Position numbers and translations under genes: made by a program
The notes under the pieces: generated by a model
Told to the model about the DNA's origin: nothing
The model's input: the letters and a program-made list of their open reading frames with translations, nothing else
The model's database searches: none
From: Leptodontidium sp. MPI-SDFR-AT-0119
Taxonomy: Eukaryota; Ascomycota; Leotiomycetes; Helotiales; Leptodontidiaceae
Direction: 5' to 3'
Assembly: GCA_020726505.1 (NCBI GenBank)
Contig: JAHLEZ010000017.1
Span: forward strand, 496,001 to 560,000
DNA length: 64,000 nt
Part shown: positions 35,351 through 47,108 of the stretch, piece after piece
Layout of the letters: every line of letters starts with the position of its first letter
Numbering within the stretch: the stretch's first letter is position 1

Positions 35351-36844
35351 ATGGCAACCACCGCAGTCAAACCTGCCATCTCGGCCCCATCTCTCGATGA
35401 AAGCTATGATCCGCCATCCCTCGAAACTCTCCTCATCGAGAATAGGAAGCGATCACGAGCCCAATTCGAGGCCGGCGCATTGAACGACGATTTCGACGGT
35501 GGAGCAAGCAAGAATGCCCTCGCAGCTCGAGTCTTCTCCGAATACGCCTCCATAGTACCGGCGCCCATCCCAGAACCGAAATCAAAATCAAAAGCGCCCC
35601 AGAATGGTTCCTCGACAGCTCTTGTACGGACTGGAAAGACCAAACCTCCAATTACCACTCCACAAAATGGCTCTTCAACGAGCTTGATCCATAGACCACT
35701 ACCGCAGAAGAACCTTCCTGGATCGAGCATGGTTCGCAAGCAGAATATCGTTCAGCAAAAGCCGGAATGGCATGCGCCGTGGAAGTTGATGCGGGTTATC
35801 TCTGGACATCTGGGCTGGGTTCGCGCGCTGGCTGTCGAGCCGGAGAACAAGTGGTTTGCGAGTGGAGCTGGGGATAGGACTATCAAGATCTGGGATTTGG
35901 CGACGGGCAACCTGAAGCTTACGTTGACGGGACATATTTCGACTGTAAGGGGTTTGGCGGTATCGCCTCGACATCCATACCTTTTCTCCTGTGGTGAGGA
36001 TAAGATGGTTAAGTGCTGGGATTTGGAGACGAATAAGGTGATCAGACATTACCATGGTCATTTGAGTGGAGTTTATACTTTGGCGCTTCACCCTACGCTG
36101 GATGTGTTGGTTACTGGTGGTCGGGATGGTGTGGCTCGAGTTTGGGATATGCGGACGAGAAGCAACATCCACGTTCTCGCAGGACACAAGGGTACGGTTT
36201 CTGATCTTAAGTGTCAAGAAGCAGACCCGCAAGTCATCACAGCATCTCTCGATTCTACTGTACGACTATGGGATCTTGCGGCAGGAAAGACGATGGGAGT
36301 TTTGACACATCACAAGAAGGGCGTTCGAGCATTAGCTGTGCATCCCAAGGAGTTTACGTTCGCGACTGGAAGTACGGGAAGCATCAAGCAATGGAAGTGT
36401 CCCGAGGGTGCATTCATGCAGAATTTTGACGGGCAGAATTCCATCATCAATACTATGTCCGTCAACGAGGACAATGTTCTGTTTTCAGGTGGTGAGTGAA
36501 ATCGTCGGCCCCTCTCTGGAAATGAGCTAACGAAAAGTAGGTGATAATGGATCAATGTCTTTCTGGGACTGGAAGACTGGTCACAGATTCCAGGCCCTGG
36601 ATACTACTGCTCAGCCTGGTTCACTCGACGCTGAAGCAGGTCTCATGAGTTCTACATTCGACAAGACTGGTCTCAGACTGATTTGTGGAGAAGCAGACAA
36701 GACCAGTAAGTCTCCTTCCAAACAGCCAAAAATTTCCGGTTTACTAACAACTGTACAGTCAAAGTATGGAAGCAAGACGAGGCAGCAACACCAGAGACTC
36801 ACCCTCTAGAGTGGAAGCCAACATTGGGCAGACAAAAGTTTTAG
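35351..36844 (+). CDS. PRP46: pre-mRNA splicing factor Prp46 (PLRG1)
   Basis: Exons 35351..36491, 36541..36705 and 36759..36844 give 463 residues (yeast Prp46: 451). Seven WD40 repeats start near residue 145 ([26 protein letters not shown] is the diagnostic Prp46/PLRG1 block). The N-terminal 140 residues are disordered. Prp46 is a core member of the Prp19-associated (NTC) complex in the activated spliceosome. The last two introns restore [14 protein letters not shown] and KTIKVWKQDE, completing the final blades. It converges with ORC1, leaving 129 bp between stops. Confidence 0.95.
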
Positions 36845-36973
36845 TGTACTGATTTCAGGAGTGGATTTGGGACGCATTGCATGGCGAATGGAGTATGAAG
36901 GGCCTGGGGTCAGTCATTCATTCAAAAGGAATGACAAATTTGTATGGTATCTATCTATTTCTCGTCCAGAGCC

Positions 36974-39459
36974 TTAAAATCCAAGATTCTTGACTTCTGG
37001 ATCATCCTTGAAAGCCTGCTTGACATCTTCCTCACCAATACTCAATCGTATCTTGCCCGTGCGATCTGCCCGTCTAGCTTCCAAGCCGATAATCCCAGCT
37101 TCCATGAGATCTACGGCCGAAGTGCCCATAGCCAGTAACCGCGGCGTCTTCTGAGGTTGTTTGGATACTTGCATACCCATCCCTTTATTCAAGACGTGAT
37201 TATCCCGCAACAGAAACTCAATCATCTGACTCCCCGTATCCATCTTCGCCATCCTCTTCGCCTCATCCATAACCTCTCCGAGAATACTCTCCGCAATTCC
37301 CGTTCTCCTCGTCTTCGCTAGTAAAGCAGCAAGCAGGACCTTCGCCGCCAACGGCAAGCCCCTCAGATACTGCTGCAGCGGACTCGTAGTCGCCTCGTTG
37401 ATCGCTCTCTTCACAGTTGCTATCGTGACTTTACCGAACCCTTTGGAGATCTTCTCGTTCCTGCCGCTCTTGCTGGGCGTGTTTGGCGCAGGTTGGGATA
37501 GAACGTCTGACTCTGCGAGCTCGACTGCTCGGCGACAGATGTCGAGGGCTCGACGGGCGTCACCGCTCACGGCTGCTACTTTCCGGCTGGCGAATTGCAC
37601 GGCGTCAGACTCGACTATGTCGCCTGGGACGCCTTCGAGACGGGATTGGATGATTTTCATGAGTTGTTCGTGAGTGTAGCCGGGGAAGGTGATTCTCGTT
37701 AGACCTAGTACTGTTAGTTCTTGATATCTGACCAGAGGGATAGCTGTACTTACCAAGTCGACTGCTGATCTTGTTACTTAGTGTACGCTCTGGCAAATCC
37801 ATAGTGTTTGCAACTGCAAGCACAATTAATCTGCTATGCCGTAGACCTGGCCAGTTGAAGAAATTGTACATGACGCTTTGGTTCTTGGTGACGAGTTGAT
37901 CCAGCTCATCCATCAAGACAACACAAGGTACTCGCCGAGGACTCGGATGGTTGAACTCTCTTTCCAAGAGATCCAGAGCATGAGTAGGACTCACACGGTC
38001 TCCTTTTAATGCCTCCCAGAGTAGCGAGTACGACTGATGAGGATCCGTGACTTTCATACCATTAATCTCAACAAATATAAAGTCGTCCAGTTCGTCAGCC
38101 ATAACCGATGCGTTGAGCTGAGCAACGACTTCTCGAACGGTTGCTGTCTTTCCAGTTCCTGGGGTTCCTGAGATATAGATACATGCTCCTGTCCCCTCGA
38201 CAATGGCGGCTTCGAGATGCGAATACACCGAGGCAAACTCATCTTCTCTGCAGGGTAAGCTGGTGGGAACTGATGATACATGTAACCTGGACCGCGCTGT
38301 TTGGAATGGAGAAGATTCAACATGCTCTGGGTCCAGCATTCGAGTACCAAGAGGTGTGAACTCGAGCGGTTTCTTGATGACAACCCTGCGATTCGTTAGC
38401 AAGATCCATAGAAGTTTACATATGGAGGCATACCTTTTGTGGCTTGGCGTCAGCAGCTTAGAGGGAGTACGAGGCTTCTTCGGCGTAGAAACCATAGAAA
38501 ATTTCTGCTTCTTCCTCGGCGTATGCGTCTCCAATTCATCCTCATCCACAAAACCTCCCTTGAAATCATCATCTCCCTTCGTACGCTTCTGGTACTTCCT
38601 CTTCTTCGTCGGCTTGGTCTCTGATTCTATTCGTACCAATAAGTCGTTCACCTGGTCTTCGCTGCCGTGCTGAATATCCTCCCATATAAACTCGTCCGTG
38701 TATTTGGCTGTCCGAGTATCGCAGCCTCTCCGACAGATAAATGTCTTGCCGTGTTCTCGAGACCTTTTGGGGATTTTGCCAGTTGGGTATTTCTTGTTGA
38801 AGGCTTTCTCGGACATTATATATGCGGTGCCATTGATCGATTCCAGGGGGTTGATATCGGTATCTGACGTAAGATACAACTCATTCTTGTTCCATTAGTC
38901 CAAACCCTTCAATACAACAGGGCCATCTTACAGCCAGAAAATCAGATCTCTTCTTCTCCTTCAGCTGCGGCCGAATTTCTTTCTCATTAGCAAACCCTGA
39001 GTCAATTAGCTAGTTCCCAGAGCCTTGGACAGAGGCTTGGGGCCTACATGAGAAATTCGCAGATTTGTCTCCATCTTCGTCTTCCAGGAATTGATGTATA
39101 ATCCCCACCCAAGACTGATTCTGTCCCTCCGCCTTCAACAAAACCGTATCTCCAACCTTGCATTTGAATGTCCCCATCTTAGCCCCTATAATCGCACCCT
39201 GGGACCGCACAGCATTGCGAGCCTTCCTCTTCCTCGGCGTCATCGCAGCTTTCTCCTCATCCGCAGATTCATCCTCATCATCATCTTGCGTCTTCTTCTC
39301 ATTCGTCTCATAGATCCATTCCCAAGGGTGCTCGTCGGTGCCCAGCTCATCGTCCGAGTCCTCTCTCCTAAGCGTCGCGCCCGCGAGGAGTTTCCGCGCT
39401 CGCTCTGCCTTATCCGCGCGTTTCTGGCGTGGAGTCAAGGTATCCGATTTAGGTGCCAT
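36974..39459 (-). CDS. ORC1: origin recognition complex subunit 1
   Basis: Exons are complement 36974..37704, 37754..38385, 38434..38885, 38932..38996 and 39048..39459, for 763 residues. A BAH domain (about 90-215; SWFANEKEIR, DFLANELYLTSD, NPLESINGTAYI) is followed by a basic linker and an AAA+ ATPase (Walker A GTPGTGKT near 380, Walker B VLMDELD, sensor AVANTMDLPE) and a winged-helix C-terminus. Orc1 supplies the main ATPase of ORC, which marks replication origins and loads MCM with Cdc6; BAH domains bind nucleosomes. At 763 residues it is shorter than yeast Orc1 (914), mainly in the linker. Exon 2 is 65 nt and lies within the BAH domain. Confidence 0.95.
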
Positions 39460-40087
39460 TTCGTACCAATGCCGTGGCGCTGATGCGCTGACTTTGCGTT
39501 GATGTTGAACAATCTTGAGGTTGCTAAAGTGCTTGCATTAGTGACTTTCCTGGCGACGCGCCTCGCGAATTTTCGTGTTGGGCGGCAACTGAGTTTCAGG
39601 GGTTCGCCTGAGAATTCCATCAACATTAGGTATTGAATTGGTGGCCACCTACTTAATACTCATTAAGTAACAACTAGTACACTTTCAGTAGGCCCCTTTT
39701 GTAGAATCTACATCAAGAAAACACATGGGCTTAGGTTCTGGCGTTCCCCTGGATAACAGGAAGTTGGGAGAAGTAGCATGTTTATCCATGTGCAGTCACT
39801 GGGGTGGAAGTGATTGTTTGCCAATTAAACCTATTCAATATAGCGTCCACAGTTTCTTATATCACTTGTTAATTGATGTCCTATTCCATGATACAGCAAA
39901 GAATCATCTGACGACAAAATCGTGAATGTAAACAAACATTACTCCCACCCCTGCGTATCTCCTCGTGATCTCGGCAAAGCCCACCAGCCGATTAGATTCG
40001 AAGGCAACCTCCTCGAGCAACCAAGCTCCTCGAATCTTCACCACCAAACACAAGACGAACACAAGACAGCAACAGCACAGCGCAAAG
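39460..40087. other. divergent region ORC1/PFD5, no gene seen
   Basis: Gene-free interval with the promoters of both genes. Nothing specific recognised. Confidence 0.55.
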
Positions 40088-40827
40088 ATGTCTTCTCCAA
40101 AGGGACAGCAAGGTCACTAAATCCCATCCAATCTGCAAAGCTTAGAAAGAGAAAAAAGGAATGAATTGGATGTTTGCAATAAATAGCTAACCAGCACACC
40201 AAACAGTTGACCTCGCAAGCCTTTCAACTCAACAGCTCAGCTCAGTCAAGAAGCAACTCGACGACGAGATCGAGCACCTTACCAACTCCCACTCGCAGCT
40301 ACGCGCTGCCCAGGCCAAGTTCCGGGAATGCATTCGCTCTATTGCTGGTGGAGTGAATCCAAAACTTGATGGTAGGCGCCTCCTCAATACTATATACCCG
40401 CAAAATATTGGAAGGAGATGTGGCTGACGGTATGATGGAATAGGCAAGCCGATCTTGGTACCTTTGACGACTTCGCTCTACGTTCCAGGAACTTTAGCAG
40501 ACCCGGATAATGTGATTGTGGACGTTGGCACTGGGTTCTACGTTGAGAAGGTTTGTTGCATCCTCTCGTGTGGAAGGGTTTCTTATTGACGAATTTCAGA
40601 CCACGAAGGATGCTACGAAGTTCTACGAGGCCAAGGTTGAGGAGTTGGGTAGCAATCTGAAGGGCTTGGAAGCTATAGTGCAAGGGAAGTCGAAGAACCT
40701 GTCAGTTGTGGAAGATGGTAAGTCACATTTCAGAAAGGAAAAGGATTTTGCTGATTAGGTCATTCTAGTTCTAAGAGAGAAGGTGCTGAGTAGCCCTGCT
40801 CCTTCTGCATCTGCATCTGCGGCTTGA
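40088..40827 (+). CDS. PFD5: prefoldin subunit 5 (alpha type)
   Basis: Exons 40088..40112, 40207..40371, 40444..40550, 40600..40717 and 40769..40827 give 157 residues. Prefoldin 5 is one of two alpha subunits of the hexameric actin/tubulin chaperone. The N-terminal helix ([15 protein letters not shown]), the double beta-hairpin block ([27 protein letters not shown]) and the second helix are clear. Intron 1 begins GTCACT, a weak donor, but the junction gives KGQQVDLASLS as in other fungal Pfd5. The short Ser/Ala/Pro tail is lineage-specific. Confidence 0.94.
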
Positions 40828-41216
40828 TCATCCCAAGCATCTACAAAGAACGCAAAGAATGAACGCATCAAATATCAAATACCCTTCCGATGCAAAGTAT
40901 CAGAAATACCAAACGATCTCAGCATTCTCCAAATGCACCAAACATTAAGCAACAAAGCATGAGCTTTCAAGAACGTGTAATATGAGCTGAGGTCTGGAAT
41001 CGGGAAATTTTGGGCAGGAAAGGAAATGTGCGTAGGCGAAGAATGCCATGGACGGCGCCGATATCTAGCCCTTTCTGCTTTTAGTGCATCCTAGGGGTTA
41101 GCGAACTCAAATGTGTTCATCGACGGTTTCGCAAAAGCTATGTCACTATCAGAAACTGCAGCTTCAATCGAATGAAGAATGCTGTTGACATACCTTTGAT
41201 TTTGTGGGATCCGTCA
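40828..41216. other. convergent intergenic region
   Basis: 3' flanks of PFD5 and the unknown gene downstream. No gene seen. Confidence 0.6.
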
Positions 41217-43713
41217 CTAAGCCTTGGGACCATATTGAGCCATCACATCCTTAGCAGCCTGAACAGCAGCAGCGACAGCTCGATCACCAGCAACTTGGGC
41301 TTTCAGGGCTGCCTCGGCCTTGATAGCTCTAGCTACGTCAACCAAGAGACCTTGTGTAAAGGCGACCTCGTCGAGGAATGGTATAAGCCAATCTGTTTGA
41401 TAGTTGAACAAGTTGGTTAGACCTGTACCAAAGTCGCGAATCCGGGTGGTGTGCTCAATGGACTCCATATGTGTGTCCCATTCAGGATGGAACATAGATA
41501 CACTGGCTTTCATCGTTGGGTCTCCCATGGTGTTTGCTCCAAGCCATTCTCGAAAGATGGCGAGCTCAACGAAGAAGCCGGAATCAAGGAACTTGTACTG
41601 GATGACGCTTCGGACCACAATACTCTGAATGCTGAATTCGGACTGGCTGTTTCTTGATGGTGTTATTTCCGGATACTCCAAGCCGTGGCAGTCTTTGCGA
41701 ACTTTGGATTTGACCGAGATTGACTCCTTGATAAGGGCGTATAACGGAGATGGCACTTCAAATTGTTCACTGTCTGTAATGACCTCCAGTTGCCAATCCA
41801 ATTTTCTAGGAAGGATTTGCGTCAGTCAAACTTCCGGAATCCAGGTGTTTCTACCACATACCTCTCGACGTCAACAACGGTGATGTTCAGGCTCTTGTGT
41901 GTCTTCTCCTTGATGAAAAGCCGGACCGAGCCAGCCTGGAACTCGCTCTGCTCCTGTTCATACAGGCGATCAATCTCTGCCTCGAGACGAAGTCCTTGAC
42001 CTGTGTTTGTCTCGATGAAGAGAATGGCTGTATCCTTGAACTTGACGTCGTTCAGTGATTTGGTACGACCATTGGCTGGTACGAACTTGGTGGGCCAACC
42101 GACTATCTTCTCAGACAGTTTGATAGCAGTTTCTGAACCTCCAATCCTGCAATGCTATTAGCACCCGACATTTTCGCAACGACTTCTGGGGTTCGGGAAC
42201 GAACTCACTTCTTCTCAAAGACACTATCCTGGCGTGGGCTCCTTACCATAGCAGCAAATTGCTCGAATGAGTACTGACCATCGGCGAATGGGGTTTGGAA
42301 ATTCCTCATTTCGACATGGCCGAATGTAACTCGCATTCTCATCCAACCCTTGAGTGGCTCGAGATCTTTTAGTCCTGCGATCAATGTGGTCTGGAATAGT
42401 TGCTGGTTCTTTGCTACCATTCCGGGGCGATCCGATTGCCAAATCAGTCTCTCTTCTGGTGACAGAAAATCACCAGACAGCACAAAATCCTTTGCTCTCA
42501 TAGGAACCACGGTTTGATACACTTCAGGACGGACAATCTTTCTCATGGCTTGCGCAGTCGGCGGTACGAAGATGAAGGTGGGACTTGCCGAAATCTCTCT
42601 CGCCTTCGCATCTTGCACAGCTCGGCGAATGCCATCGAAGACCGGCGCAAGATCTGCCTTGCAGTCTCTTGAGCTTATACGCAAGTACTGAATGTTGTTG
42701 ATGGTGGCGACACACTGGATGAACACCTTGTGCTCTGTTCTAACCGTGGCTAAGGGAGCAAGCTTTGAGCCAAGCAAGTCGAGAGGGCTTTGTCTGCGAT
42801 AAGGCCAGAGGTAGGTTCCCTACGAGCGTCGAAATGTTAGCTTCCTCTCTTTGGTGGCTTAGGCTGCGAGACTCACAGTTGATGGGAAACTCTCATCTGT
42901 AGGAGGCGGGCGCAAGTACTGTTCACGCTCTTGTGTGGTTCTTGCCGTGTACTCGTTATAGGCAGCACGCTTGGTGGTTACCAGACCTACGGGATCAGCC
43001 CATATCTCCTTCGCAAGAGGCCGAGTCGACAAGGACCGAGCCTGACCACTTTCCCGTGCGGTGCCACCTTGCGTCGAAGCGCGGTAACGTCCTAGGGCGC
43101 GTCAGTATCTTATATTATGGGTTGTCAGGGGGCTACGAACTCTTGTTCGTATCGCCCTGTGGCTGCCAACGGCTGCTTCGAGCAACACCCTCGCCCGAGT
43201 CCGCCGAGCTTTCACCACTACCTGCACCGTTATTGATCCGACTACGTAGGTTGCCCATCTGAGGGTGGCTCGTCGATCTACGAAAGGAATTGGACTGGCC
43301 AGCAGGAGGAAGAGATGGACGGCCAGCAGTGCCCGCGTTAGGAAGCGCTCTATTGATGGATTGTCCTTGCCGAGAGACAGCAGCTTGAGAGGCAGGGTTT
43401 CGGGCTGCGTGGGTTGGATTGGGGACCTGCGAGGTGGTTGGGCGAGGACGAGGTTGAGCTGGTCCTGATGCTTCCAACGCAGACAGTGTCGCGACCAATG
43501 GACTCTCATCTAGACCTTCGTGTGAGGGCGCTCCACCCTCAGTTGGGTCAGACACGACCGAATCTGTGTCGTTGAGCCAGCCTAGGTTTTGTTAGCAAGA
43601 ATCGAGTGTCCTCTGTAGGGCACACGTACTCCGCGCATTTCTGCTTTCCCAGCTGTGCGGTGTTAGCAATTGACCTGTCAAACGCGCTCGGAGATGAGCA
43701 CTCACTCCTTCAT
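41217..43713 (-). CDS. conserved-looking protein of unknown function
   Basis: Seven exons: complement 41217..41805, 41862..42146, 42209..42819, 42877..43091, 43141..43581, 43630..43652, 43706..43713; 723 residues, all phases closing. I do not recognise the family. Residues about 20-160 are disordered and rich in Ser, Pro, Arg and Gln. From about 210 the protein is globular (alternating beta/alpha pattern, WPYRR, HKVFIQCVATINNIQYLRI, SLNITVVDVERKLDWQLEV), and it ends in an Ala-rich helix (KAEAALKAQVAGDRAVAAAVQAAKD). There is no signal peptide or membrane segment. The 5' end is the least certain part: the 8-nt and 23-nt first exons give MKDWESRNARSWLNDTDS, but the frame is open upstream of that ATG, so the true start may lie further out. 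Confidence 0.72.
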
Positions 43714-45523
43714 TGTGTTCTTGCGGATCCGTCCGGTCGTGCAAGAGATGTTTGTGGTTGTGGTGTTGGAATGACCAGAGTCGAAGGAAGAGGCAGAGGC
43801 GAGCTCGTTGTTGTGGAACGATGGGAACCGTGCGGAGAAGCGAGCAACCTTTGTTTATTGACCCCCCGATAACGATATCAGGCCAATACAAACAAGCTTA
43901 CCGCGCTAGTGTACTCCACGCTCTCGGGTTTGGAATGAAGATGAAGCTGAAGATGAGAATAAAATCAGGTTCCCTTCACAATTCCTGGCCTAGCGCTTGA
44001 GTTGGAAAGAACGAGGCAGCACATTGACCTGGGAAGGAGCGTGTTAGAACTGTTACTGCTTTAACTTGCGTATAGGACAGAAGTTAGGTTCTTCACCTTG
44101 AGTATGAAATAATACTCCTGAATCGCTCAGTTGACAAATTCCTTGTGTTAGGCATGGTGGAATTGGAGTTCGTGGACCGGCGGATTGGAACTCAATCACC
44201 TCGTCTTTAACTGAGGTCCCCCAGACTTGCTCCTGCAACTGAATGTCGAGGAGCTTTGTGAGTTTAGAGCCTTCTGTCTCGTATATATGCAACCATATTA
44301 CGTGGTTGCAATTTGTAGGTTCATGGCATCCTTTGCCCTGTCTACTCATTTTCTGTGGCATTGCAGAAATTGTACGGGAATCTTAAGCACATTGTTGCAC
44401 CTGCGAGCCGTGGAATAGAAGAATTCACCAAAATACAACAACCCTATTATCTTGTGGAAATCGATTGATACTAAATCTGGCCCTGGTTTGCTCGAATTAA
44501 GATAATTTCAAGATCGAACCCAAGTGCAACACCCCTTGTTTATCTGTATGAACTTGTGCTGCTCCCAGTCTTAAGTGAGACTCTCTCTACCAGTGATTGT
44601 TCCCTTATTACCTTCAAACATTGGACTGTTGAACTCTGTAGATTGTTGTGCAGTATCGTACATGGGGGTCTCTCCTAAAATGTCATGTTCATGAAGATCG
44701 CAGATAATACAACGAGACTGACTGTCTCATAACGACATTACAGGCAAGACACACGGCAATTACTTCTTATTCCTATTCAGGGGAGTTATTTTCTTTAAAA
44801 CAAGCTGCGATCCTTTACTTAAACAGTCAAAAACTCAATGTTGAAAGTTCCGGGTTCTGAGTCTGTCTGTTTTTTTTTATTTCTATGTTTCGCTGCTGTT
44901 CAAATCTGTCATTTGATGATCTCCACAGATACCTCTTTTGCAAATCCCCTTTGCCAAAATGCTGTCTTGTCTATTTATATTTCTTTCAAAGGTCAACCAT
45001 GAAGCAGCATATCTCGTTTTCATTGTCATTTAACGTTTTTACTACAAGGCATATTCTGCACATAGGAGACCATGAATGTTATAAGCCGAAGGAAAGTCAA
45101 GAACTTCTCTACCTAGCTCTGGATAACATCTAGGCAAATTTGTTGACAAAACCTGGTGAATCATCAGACCTGGTTTCTAAATTCGCCAGGCATGATCAAT
45201 ATGACGAGCATCCGGGGTAAATAATATACTTTGGCCATATTTCACAAATGGGACCACAGTGGGCTGTGTGTCACTTTTACTAGCAGCCGAAACGGTCGGA
45301 TTTCACTCACTTCTAGGAAGAATAGAACAGCAGGCAAAGCAAATCTTCAGGTCTAATTTGCAATATCTAAGGTATTGTCATCTAATACAATCAATCATTC
45401 CAGATGCCGAACCTGCAGTACACCTTTCTTGCGCCCGTCCCAAATAGTGTCGTACAAAGAGCATTCCATCCATACACGCATCCAGCAATCATAATACAAT
45501 CCAATTGACCCGCAAACTTTTTA
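43714..45523. other. 1.8-kb gene-free, AT-leaning region
   Basis: No supportable gene on either strand. Composition is more A/T rich than the coding parts (for instance 44420-45500), with homopolymer T runs near 44870. It could hold decayed sequence, but I see no recognisable transposon remnant. Confidence 0.5.
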
Positions 45524-47108
45524 TCAAATCACAGAATGCCCTTGCGGGCCCCCTCTACGCCAATCCTTTTCTGCTGCATGATCACTCGCACTATCCGAAG
45601 GAACCCTCGACACAGTCTTTTGTTCCCCAGGCTTGAAGTGCTCATATGTCTCCTGTATATCCCATTCCGTCGTCTGCCTAATAATCATGCTATCACTCTC
45701 AATCGAGCTCCTCGCCTGGTTCTCCGGCGTCGAACGGCCAATCCGAATGAAATTCGTACCTTTGTCCGGTCTCAGCGGGCCAATATCATCTCTCCTCTGA
45801 TCCTGGAGGCCGAAGTGGAAGTCGTCATCTGGTGAGCCGCCACGTGGAGGTTCGGTGTCCTTGGTATTATGGGAGCGAGTTGAGTGGTTTGGATTCGTGG
45901 TTCGAGATCCGTTGAGACTTTCGAGTTTGATGCTGCCTTTTGGGTTCGCTGTCTTGCGGCTTGTGTCCCCCGAGTGTGAGGTTAGCTTACTGCCGGCGCC
46001 GTACGTTGAGTCCATTTTTGCTGCAGAGGCGATGTAGGAGCCTGAGTTCATGCTTTCCATGAAAGGCTTCAGGAAAGGTATGCAAGCTGCGACGATGGCA
46101 AAGTTGAGTTGGACTGTGGTGGCTAAGTATGCGCGGTATAAAGCGAGAGTTTGGTCCGCGATTGAGGGTCTGGCCTCGTTGTTGAGGATCTCGAGTCGCC
46201 AAATTGTTAGAGGGAGGATGCTGCTGCAGTTAGACTTGCTGAGAGAAGTATGTTTCTAGGGCAGTTGCTTACAATATTCTAAATCCGAAGATAATAACTA
46301 CCAGGGCTTTCTTTGATGCTGGCATCCGCACATGCCATACCAGATATCCTGGTAGAATTATGATGGCTGTATCTGTGAGAATGTCAAGGACGCCTGTGAC
46401 ATTCCACAGAGTGACCTTGAACCGAAGTTAGCATCGGTCCAAATTTGGAGATTATGTTGGTTTTACCGTATCGAAACATTTGGATGTGATTATCGCCCAA
46501 GGTGTGGGAAGGGCGCATTGGAAGGCAATGGCGAACTCGGTTGCAAAAGCCCAGACCACCACGAACCCCTCGAGTATCTGGTTGACGATGGCAAAGCTTG
46601 CCACAGGCGACAGAGCTCTGAGGTATACTACGGTAGAAAGCTTTCCTAGAGCGAGAGCTGGTATGTAGAGTAACTGGGAGGTGTAGCCGAACTAGTAATC
46701 GCAATATCAACATCGGCGGCCCCAATTTGGGAAATAGAAGGGAGGTCAATACTTACTTTCTCAACATTGACTATATCTTTGTCAGAAAGTTTCGACTGTG
46801 GCGTTCCGAGTCCGTTTGATACCATAGAAGACAACATGACGGTATGCAGGCTAGCAAATACCTGGTTCACGAATTAGTTTCTGTGCAAGTTGGAAACCAC
46901 GGCTTCTCTACAGTACCATTGTTGCTAGAATCAAACCATCATCAACAGTCGCTCGCCGAACAATTGCATACTTAGAGATGACACGAGTGAGTACACACAG
47001 TACCATGATAGTCATTCCAATCCATGCTGCGATATTGACGATGGGTCCTCGATTTTCATCTGAAATGATGACTTGTCGAGTCAGAACAGTGCTCCATGAC
47101 TGAACCAT
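45524..47108 (-). CDS. seven-helix fungal rhodopsin-like (PTH11-related) membrane protein
   Basis: Exons are complement 45524..46220, 46273..46415, 46467..46691, 46757..46861 and 46917..47108, for 453 residues. About seven membrane helices span residues 20-300, with the pattern of the fungal integral membrane protein family (Fungal_rhodopsin domain): DDGLILATM, YTSQLLYIPALALGKLSTVVYL, FQCALPTPWAI, DILTDTAIIILP. No extracellular CFEM domain is present, so it is PTH11-related rather than PTH11 proper. The last 150 residues are a hydrophilic cytoplasmic tail. Such proteins are often proposed as receptors in plant-associated fungi; the role here is unknown. The last intron ends in CAGCAG, so either of two acceptors 3 nt apart could be used (453 or 454 residues). 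Confidence 0.88.

Noticed and set aside
44500..44535. T-loop-like GGTTCGATC on the minus strand, possible tRNA
   Set aside because: Flanking bases do not form the T-stem and no D-arm, anticodon arm or acceptor stem can be drawn.
44400..45500. Possible decayed retrotransposon in AT-rich gene-free DNA
   Set aside because: No terminal repeats or recognisable protein remnants could be read on either strand.
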